DNA from: Bacteroidales bacterium | GTDB lineage: Bacteria; Bacteroidota; Bacteroidia; Bacteroidales; BM520 | Direction of reading: 5' to 3' | Length of the DNA: 5,173 bases | Assembly: GCA_023230285.1 (NCBI GenBank) | Contig: JALNXP010000182.1 | Coordinates: 1-5,173 of the forward strand | Shown: positions 1 to 5,173 of the stretch, one piece after another | How positions within the stretch are numbered: position 1 is the first letter of the stretch | Layout of the letters: the number at the start of each line of letters is the position of its first letter | Program-made: the position numbers and the translations under genes | Notes under the pieces: generated by a model | Databases searched by the model: none | The model's input: only the letters and a program-made list of their open reading frames with translations | Told to the model about the DNA's origin: nothing

Positions 1-1083
1 CCAGCCGTTAGAAGAGCCGCCCCAGCCAAAGTTTTGATGGAATGTAGTTACGCCGTCTATTATTCTGTAACCGTCGCAATTCCATGCGTGACCGCCGTCA
101 GAGCTATGTCCGCTGTAATATAATACGTAGCCGTTATCTAATTGTTCTATAATTGTTGAAACCCACGTAGCTTCATTATTGTCGCGTGAAAAATAATTAG
201 CGTATGGATATTTAAAGAAGGACTGTACAGCATTTGGTACGCTGCCGGATTGCGCACCGGAGCCTGTAGGGTCATAAGACATTTGTACTGAGACACCGGC
301 ATTATATTGTAATTCGGCGATTGCGAAGATGGCTTTTTCGCTTTTATTGCCATCAAGAGTTGTCAGCATTGCGTCCCAATTGTAGAAGGCTTGAGAAAAA
401 TCTACTTCTAAGATACCGTAAGGATAACAGTAATAAGCGGTTTGTCCGGTGCCTTGCAACGGCCATCTCCAATATTCCATGACAACCGACATTGCGGTAG
501 CAACACAACCGGCATAACATCTTCCGCCGGGACCGCCGTTAGCCAACGGAGCATAATAATTATACGGATAATCCTGATTCCACTCGGTTTTCAATAACGG
601 TCCGACTTCAACGTCATTTTTAGCTGCTATTAATGTTTCTGGATTAGCAACAGTATATTGTTGCCATGCAGCAGTAATATTTTCTTCCGGTTGATAATTG
701 GTTTTTATAGTATACTCTACAGCATCAAAAAACGAATTGATGAAATATTGAAATTCCGGATTTTGGTTTGCTAGTTTCCATGTAGTATATTTGTTTGAGC
801 TGTAATAAATTACTGGGTCGAAGGCATCTTGTCCCGATACAACTACCATGCCGCCGTTGGTAAATTCATATATATAAGCAATGGTATTGCCGGCTCTTGT
901 TTCCGTGATGCTGTTTTTGATGATTATGGCATTATATGACAACTCATTTTCAAAAGTGTTGACTTGTTGAAAATAGTAATTTTTAGCAACTAAAGCGGCT
1001 GTTTCAGAATTTACAGTTTTTGCTTTTAGAGTACTTATAGAAACAAATACGATTATTAAAGAAAGTAGAAGTTTATTTTTCAT
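1..1083 (-). CDS. C10 family (streptopain-like) secreted cysteine peptidase, partial at C-terminus
   Basis: The frame is open from the ATG at 1083 to the left edge: 361 codons with no stop, so the C-terminus lies outside the window. Residues 1-21 are a signal peptide (MKNK, a hydrophobic core, then LKA), so the product is exported. Residues 22 to about 160 resemble the C10 propeptide (SETAALVAKNYY; VVSGQDAFDPVIYYS). The mature-domain entry GPLLKTEWNQDYPYN follows at 161-175. The catalytic cysteine is C193 in GCVATAM and the catalytic histidine is H332 in GGHAWNCDGY. The C10 motif NFGWGG is at 351-356. Other family blocks are LEVDFSQAFYNWDAM (225-239) and the MSYDPTGSGA stretch (268-277). C10 enzymes are secreted papain-fold proteases made as zymogens; members include SpeB and Prevotella interpain A. 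The gene starts 17 bases after the fbp stop and is probably cotranscribed. Bacteroidota members often carry a C-terminal sorting or adhesion domain, which cannot be seen here. The substrate is unknown. The family call is very secure. Confidence 0.95.
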   Translation of the reverse strand, partial: MKNKLLLSLIIVFVSISTLKAKTVNSETAALVAKNYYFQQVNTFENELSYNAIIIKNSITETRAGNTIAYIYEFTNGGMVVVSGQDAFDPVIYYSSNKYTTWKLANQNPEFQYFINSFFDAVEYTIKTNYQPEENITAAWQQYTVANPETLIAAKNDVEVGPLLKTEWNQDYPYNYYAPLANGGPGGRCYAGCVATAMSVVMEYWRWPLQGTGQTAYYCYPYGILEVDFSQAFYNWDAMLTTLDGNKSEKAIFAIAELQYNAGVSVQMSYDPTGSGAQSGSVPNAVQSFFKYPYANYFSRDNNEATWVSTIIEQLDNGYVLYYSGHSSDGGHAWNCDGYRIIDGVTTFHQNFGWGGSSNGW

Positions 1084-1100
1084 CGTGTAAAATTTAATAT

Positions 1101-3074
1101 TTATACTTTAATTTTTATTATTCCGTGCAGATATGCGTTTAGCAGGTCTTTTAAATCTCCGATTTGTTTTTTGATGTCGGAGCCAATGTCGGTGTCGCCA
1201 ACTTTTATTCGAGAGGCTTCTCTTGTCACTAATGAGCGGGTTGAGATTATATCTAACTCTTGTTCTATAGCTATTTGAGGCGACACGAAAGGGTGGTGTT
1301 CTACTAAAATAAGGCTGTAGGAGTCGTACATTAGTGTATAGCCGGCGATGCCTGTAACTTTTTGATAAGGTTTTGACATGCCGCCATCGATGACTAATAG
1401 TTTACCATCGGCTTTTATAGGGCTTTCGCCTTTTATGACTTTGACAGGCACATGTCCGTTGATAATGTGAGAGACAGCCGGATCTAAGCCGAACTCTTTA
1501 AGGATGTTGTCGCATGTAGTGATGTCGTCTCTATATTTATAGTAAGGGTCGAGATTTTCTTTATGAGTAGTTTTATCTTCTATAAAATATCTTTCGAATG
1601 TTGTCATTTGGTCTTTGCCGAAGAGAGGCGAACCCGGTCCGCACCACAAGTACCATACGTAGTCAAAATCTTGAAGTACTTTTTCCTGATGCCATCTGTT
1701 CATGTAAGCTCTGCGTGTTATCATTTCAAACATGTCGCATAGTGCTTTGCCTTTGTATTTTGCGCCATTAATAGTTGCTTCTTTGAAAGAGCCATCTTCG
1801 TTTAATGGTATACAGCTGTGAAACAGTAAATTAGAGTTGTATCTTAGATACAGGCTGCCGGCGGAGAAGAAAAATTTGATATGTTTTTGCAGTTGTGGGC
1901 TGTTTAAGAAAGAGAATTTCAGTTTTTCCATAAGTTCTTCTTCTTCAGGACATAACTTGAAAGGGTCTTTCGGGTCTATAGTAGGGAAGTTGCAATCTTT
2001 CATTGGATATTCTTTACCGGCAATTGTAACTGTTGCTTTTTCGAAATTTATTTTGTCAAGTAACAGTCGGCTTTGCATGTTAAAGTCAGGATTGCGTTTA
2101 ATAATTTGACTTTCCAATTTGAATTCTATGACGGCGATAGCTTTGTGCATTTGGCTGACGAGCTTGATATTCAGCGAGTCGTAATTTCCTTCGGCATTTG
2201 TTTTAGGCACAAAGCATTCGCAAGGGTCGTTGCCATAAAATTTCATGGCAAAAGTAGCAAGTGGCAACAAGTTTATGCCGTAAGCATCTTCTAAAGTATC
2301 TAAGTTGTCGTAGCGTGCAGAGATACGCACCACAGTAGAGATACACGATTTGATACCGGAGGCGGCACCAATCCACAAGATGTCGTGGTTTCCCCATTGA
2401 ATATCAACACAATGGTATTGCATGAGTGTTTCCATTACTTTGTCGGGATAAGGACCTCTGTCGTAAATGTCGCCGATGATATGTAGTCTGTCAATTAATA
2501 GTCGTTGGATAAACTTGCTTATTGCGATGATAAAATGGTTGGCGCGTCCAATTTCTATTATGGTGTTGATGATTTTATCGTAATATTGTTCTTTTTTTGC
2601 CGGATTTTCGTTTAGCAATTCATCGATGATGTAAGCGTAATCGGGCGGCATAGCTTTACGCACTTTAGAGCGGGTATATTTGTCGGCAGCGGCACGCGCT
2701 ACATCAACCAACCGGCGTAATGTTACTGAATACCAATTATCTAAGTCGTCAATAGTTTTTGTGACTATTTCTAATTTTTCTTCAGGATAATATATCAATG
2801 TAGCAAGTAATTTTTTGGATTTTTCGCTGATAGTGTGTCCGAAGACTTGGTCTATCTTACGTCTTACTACGCCGGAAGCGTTACGAAGCACGTGGCTGAA
2901 TGTGTCGTACTCGCCATGGATATCCGTCAAAAAATGTTCAGTGCCTTTCGGCAAGTTTAATATTGCCTCTAAATTGATGATTTCTGTACAAACAGATTGA
3001 ATATTAGGAAATTTGTGAGAAAGTAAAGTCAAATATTTGATTTGCGCTTCATCGTAAACGTTTGAATTGTTCAT
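1101..3074 (-). CDS. fbp: Fructose-1,6-bisphosphatase, class III
   Basis: This enzyme hydrolyses fructose 1,6-bisphosphate to fructose 6-phosphate and phosphate, the committed step of gluconeogenesis, in the cytoplasm. The 657-residue protein is full length for the class III family, whose Bacillus subtilis member has about 670 residues. It has no signal peptide. The metallophosphoesterase motifs appear in order: FLTDIHGEYD with D51 and H53, GDIYDRG (201-207), GNHD (228-231), LLFHSCIP with H419, and INGHVPVK with H541. The family C-terminal blocks KGESPIKADGK and VIDGGMSKPYQ (561-571) followed by TGIAGYT are also present. Known family members need Mn2+ and are unrelated to class I and II FBPases. 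The ATG at 3074 is chosen because the N-terminal sequence before the first motif has normal family length and the start sits 27 bases after the preceding stop. All metal-ligand motifs look intact, so the enzyme should be active. A 13-base dyad lies just upstream (3085-3097). Confidence 0.97.
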   Translation of the reverse strand: MNNSNVYDEAQIKYLTLLSHKFPNIQSVCTEIINLEAILNLPKGTEHFLTDIHGEYDTFSHVLRNASGVVRRKIDQVFGHTISEKSKKLLATLIYYPEEKLEIVTKTIDDLDNWYSVTLRRLVDVARAAADKYTRSKVRKAMPPDYAYIIDELLNENPAKKEQYYDKIINTIIEIGRANHFIIAISKFIQRLLIDRLHIIGDIYDRGPYPDKVMETLMQYHCVDIQWGNHDILWIGAASGIKSCISTVVRISARYDNLDTLEDAYGINLLPLATFAMKFYGNDPCECFVPKTNAEGNYDSLNIKLVSQMHKAIAVIEFKLESQIIKRNPDFNMQSRLLLDKINFEKATVTIAGKEYPMKDCNFPTIDPKDPFKLCPEEEELMEKLKFSFLNSPQLQKHIKFFFSAGSLYLRYNSNLLFHSCIPLNEDGSFKEATINGAKYKGKALCDMFEMITRRAYMNRWHQEKVLQDFDYVWYLWCGPGSPLFGKDQMTTFERYFIEDKTTHKENLDPYYKYRDDITTCDNILKEFGLDPAVSHIINGHVPVKVIKGESPIKADGKLLVIDGGMSKPYQKVTGIAGYTLMYDSYSLILVEHHPFVSPQIAIEQELDIISTRSLVTREASRIKVGDTDIGSDIKKQIGDLKDLLNAYLHGIIKIKV

Positions 3075-3084
3075 GATCAGATAA

Positions 3085-3097
3085 ATTGGTTACCAAT
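3085..3097. promoter_or_regulatory. Perfect 13-base inverted repeat before fbp, possible operator
   Basis: ATTGGT and ACCAAT flank a single central base, forming a perfect odd-length dyad. It lies in the 27-base gap between the 216-residue protein gene and fbp, and ends 10 bases before the fbp start codon. A regulator could bind here, or it could be chance. A one-base loop cannot form a stable RNA hairpin, so it is not a terminator. No partner regulator gene is in the window. Confidence 0.25.
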
Positions 3098-3101
3098 AAG
3101 G

Positions 3102-3752
3102 TTACATGCCTAAATTTTGTAAATCTTCCATAGAAATTTCTTTATATCCGTCAGGAATGGCAAATTCCGACTTTTTGACTTTGGATTTTTTTATACTTTT
3201 AGCCGACAGCAGCATTTTTATACCGGCTGTTTCGACTTCATATTCCAAAGGTATAATGTCTACGCCTAAATTGGCATTGGATAATTTGTTGATAGGGTTT
3301 ATAATTTGTGAGCTGGTATAGCAAGTACTTGTCACGGCTGTGCCTTCTGCGGTAGTGCTGATGATACATTTTTTACATTCATAACCTTGAATGGTCTTTG
3401 TTTCTTCTGTATATTCAATTTCTGTCGAGTCATTAGACAACATATTATCAGTATTTTCCATAGGTTGTTTTATCATAAACTTTTGTCCCATCATACTTAA
3501 GAGGATATAGGTCATTTTTTCTTCTTCCTTTACAATTACTGTTTGAGATACGGCATTAGAGAGTTGCTCTATTTTCAGTGCGTCATTTCCGTAGGTAGCG
3601 ATGATACTTGTAGGCATGTAAGATTTCATCATCGGGTCAAGTTCCATTCCGGGGAAACTTATGGAATATTCAATAGTTCCGGTGAATACTTCCTGAGCGT
3701 TGAGCATGATTATGCTGAACAATAATAATATGCAAAGGGATAATTTTTTCAT
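3102..3752 (-). CDS. Exported DUF4412/GLPGLI-like protein of unknown function
   Basis: This is a 216-residue protein with a clear signal peptide (MKKL, hydrophobic residues 5-17, likely cleavage after LNA at residue 19). It has no lipobox, because its early cysteine (C7) lies inside the hydrophobic core; it is probably periplasmic or surface-exposed. The mature part opens with a beta-rich block, FTGTIEYSISFPGM (23-36). A middle block ETKTIQGYECKKCII (117-131) and a closing block FAIPDGYKEIS (197-207) follow. This layout, with an 'I-x-G-Y-x-C-K-K' core and a terminal 'F-x-I-P-x-G-Y' element, resembles DUF4412 and GLPGLI proteins common in Bacteroidota, which have no established biochemical role. 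No catalytic motif is visible. The gene begins 25 bases after the lepB stop, in a gap that is all A/T but one base and lacks a Shine-Dalgarno sequence. It is likely cotranscribed with lepB and is a probable substrate of the signal peptidase. The family assignment is by motif resemblance only. Confidence 0.82.
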   Translation of the reverse strand: MKKLSLCILLLFSIIMLNAQEVFTGTIEYSISFPGMELDPMMKSYMPTSIIATYGNDALKIEQLSNAVSQTVIVKEEEKMTYILLSMMGQKFMIKQPMENTDNMLSNDSTEIEYTEETKTIQGYECKKCIISTTAEGTAVTSTCYTSSQIINPINKLSNANLGVDIIPLEYEVETAGIKMLLSAKSIKKSKVKKSEFAIPDGYKEISMEDLQNLGM

Positions 3753-3777
3753 GATTTTTAATTATTATATTAATATT

Positions 3778-5173
3778 TTATTTAGGTATTCTGAACATTT
3801 TTCTCCATCTGATTTTGCCGTTGAGCAAAGATTTATTTTTATCCATTGACAGCCATACTATTGCAGGCGTGCCGACTATATGGTCTTCCGGAACGTAGCC
3901 CCAGAAGCGTGAATCAGCGGAATTGTGACGATTATCGCCCATCATCCAATAATAATCCATTTTTGTTGTGTATTTGTCGGTTTCAATGTCGTTGATAAAT
4001 ATTTTTCCGTCTTTTACAGCCAATTTATTACCTTCATAAGTTTCAATAATTCTTTTATAGAGGCAGATATTTTTGGTGTCTAATGCTATTACATCACCTT
4101 TTTTGGGGATGTAAATTGGTCCGTATTCATCAATAGTCCATTGATAATCAGCACTATATGGGAACAGGTATTTTATGCAGTTATCTTTAAAATAATCTGT
4201 ATTAACTTGCAGTTCAGGTGTAACTGATTCTACAATAGAGTTAGCTTTTATATCTTCGAGAGAGCTTTTTGTCAATGTCAATATGTATTCGCTTGTTGAA
4301 GGGTTGTAAGTTGGTGTTTCTGTGATATTCAGCTTATCCAAATAAGTTTTTCGAAGTTGGGTACCATTAGTTTTTACGATATAAGTGAACTGTAAGTCGC
4401 CTTTATGATTTTCTTTTACGCCGTTGATATAAGCGTAACCGTTGATAACTTGCAGGGTATCGCCGGGGATGCCGATGCATCTTTTAATGTATGTTTCGCG
4501 TTTATCTACCGGACGGCTTATAATTTCGCCAAACTGACGTTTGTCGGTGTTAACTCTTTGATAGCCATATTGTCGTACTAAAGAGTAGTAGCTTGCATTA
4601 CTTTGATAAACAGTAGAAAGAGTGTCGCCTTCGGGATAATTGAATACGATAGGCGTATAATTTTTGATTTTGCAGAGAGCAGGGTAGCGATAGTAATCCA
4701 ACTTTATACATTCTGAATAAGATTTTCTTGTTTGTGACAACGGCATGGTGTGATTCACAAAAGGTACGGCTATCGGTGTCATTGGAGAGCGTGCACCATA
4801 TTTGTATTTGTTTACAAACAGATAATCGCCTACTAAAAGTGTCTTTTCCATTGATGAGGTTGGAATAGTGTAGGCTTCGTATAGATACATTCTCAGAATG
4901 CTTACAGCTACGACAGCAAATATGATAGCGTCTACCCAGCCTCGCAATGTACTTGGCTTAAAGTAAGGGCGTTCTTTGTAATAAGTTTCTTTTTTGCTGA
5001 AGCCCAAGTAAGGGAGATATATAAAAGGTACTATCACGGCTAATGCTTCTTGCCATAAAGCGTGTCTGTCGAAAGCTTTAGATGTTGCGACTTGCAGCAT
5101 AAACATAATGAAAAAGCCCATAAAAGGAATGACAAGAATGATGAACCACCATAGTGGTCTGCCGGTGAGTTTT
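3778..5173 (-). CDS. lepB: Signal peptidase I (leader peptidase), partial at N-terminus
   Basis: This inner-membrane serine protease cleaves signal peptides from proteins exported by Sec (and Tat), with its active site facing the periplasm. The frame is open to the right edge, giving 464 complete codons in the window; the true start lies beyond it. An ATG at 5121 is internal: the 17 codons before it (KLTGRPLWWF then IILVIPF) form the first half of a hydrophobic segment continuing into GFFIMFML. Two more membrane segments follow near residues 42-58 and 78-97. Numbering from the first complete codon, the catalytic serine is S107 in PTSSMEKTL, the catalytic lysine is K230 in YIKRCIGIPGD, and the conserved box MMGDNRHNSADSRFWG begins at residue 410. 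The roughly 180 residues between lysine and GDN box are far more than in short Gram-positive enzymes, but to my knowledge are usual for Bacteroidota LepB. The protein ends in IRWRKMFRIPK. It is the most upstream gene of the cluster visible here. Confidence 0.96.
   Translation of the reverse strand, partial: KLTGRPLWWFIILVIPFMGFFIMFMLQVATSKAFDRHALWQEALAVIVPFIYLPYLGFSKKETYYKERPYFKPSTLRGWVDAIIFAVVAVSILRMYLYEAYTIPTSSMEKTLLVGDYLFVNKYKYGARSPMTPIAVPFVNHTMPLSQTRKSYSECIKLDYYRYPALCKIKNYTPIVFNYPEGDTLSTVYQSNASYYSLVRQYGYQRVNTDKRQFGEIISRPVDKRETYIKRCIGIPGDTLQVINGYAYINGVKENHKGDLQFTYIVKTNGTQLRKTYLDKLNITETPTYNPSTSEYILTLTKSSLEDIKANSIVESVTPELQVNTDYFKDNCIKYLFPYSADYQWTIDEYGPIYIPKKGDVIALDTKNICLYKRIIETYEGNKLAVKDGKIFINDIETDKYTTKMDYYWMMGDNRHNSADSRFWGYVPEDHIVGTPAIVWLSMDKNKSLLNGKIRWRKMFRIPK

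Noticed and set aside
147..356. 69-residue minus-strand open frame
   Set aside because: It lies in another frame inside the C10 peptidase gene, whose frame carries conserved family motifs through the same bases.
1084..1100. Possible promoter or terminator between fbp and the C10 peptidase gene
   Set aside because: The gap is 17 bases, AT-rich, with no hairpin and no exact TAnnTTTG-type Bacteroidota promoter element. It looks like a simple spacer and translation start region.
1837..3000. Several 61-90 residue open frames on both strands inside fbp
   Set aside because: They overlap conserved Fbp coding sequence, have no recognisable motifs, and look like chance frames opposite or out of phase with the real gene.
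3106..3725. Plus-strand open frames of 60-71 residues opposite the DUF4412-like gene
   Set aside because: They are antisense shadows. The minus-strand frame has a signal peptide and family-like blocks, and the plus-strand products resemble nothing.
3767..3776. 10-base AT-only palindrome (ATATTAATAT) upstream of the 216-residue protein gene
   Set aside because: The gap is nearly pure A/T, where such palindromes arise easily by chance. It has no GC stem, so it is not a terminator.
3995..4480. Long segment of LepB between the catalytic lysine and the GDN box, considered as an inserted domain or fusion
   Set aside because: Comparable long inter-box segments are, to my knowledge, normal in Bacteroidota signal peptidases. 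The frame is continuous and shows no repeat or abrupt composition change.
1..5173. Mobile element, CRISPR array, tRNA/rRNA, toxin-antitoxin or other undescribed defence-type system
   Set aside because: About 98 percent of the window is explained by four recognisable genes. I saw no terminal inverted repeats, spaced direct repeats, integrase or transposase motifs, or RNA gene signatures.

Overview
The window looks like chromosomal sequence from a member of the Bacteroidota (Bacteroidetes), probably Bacteroidales-like. The grounds are a long signal peptidase I of the Bacteroidota type with an extra N-terminal membrane region, a class III fructose-1,6-bisphosphatase of the kind shared by Firmicutes and Bacteroidota, a streptopain-like C10 peptidase, and a small exported DUF4412/GLPGLI-like protein. 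The translation starts are AT-rich and lack a Shine-Dalgarno sequence, which is also usual in this phylum. The genus cannot be named from this sequence.

All four genes lie on the minus strand and fill the window almost completely. In the order they would be transcribed (right to left) they are: lepB, signal peptidase I (3778-5173, N-terminus beyond the right edge); a 216-residue exported protein of unknown function (3102-3752); fbp, class III fructose-1,6-bisphosphatase (1101-3074); and a C10 family cysteine peptidase (1-1083, C-terminus beyond the left edge). The gaps between them are only 25, 27 and 17 bases. I see no hairpin terminator and no exact Bacteroidota promoter motif in the gaps, so one polycistronic transcript is the simplest reading.

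Functionally, LepB removes signal peptides from exported proteins, and two of the three genes behind it encode proteins with clear signal peptides that are likely LepB substrates. Fbp is cytoplasmic and serves gluconeogenesis. No shared pathway joins all four, so the cluster reads as ordinary housekeeping plus secretion genes. The main corrections to a naive ORF reading are that lepB continues past its apparent ATG at 5121 and that the leftmost 1083 bases are a partial peptidase gene. I found no mobile element, CRISPR array, RNA gene or undescribed multi-gene system. The most notable small signal is a perfect 13-base dyad just upstream of fbp.
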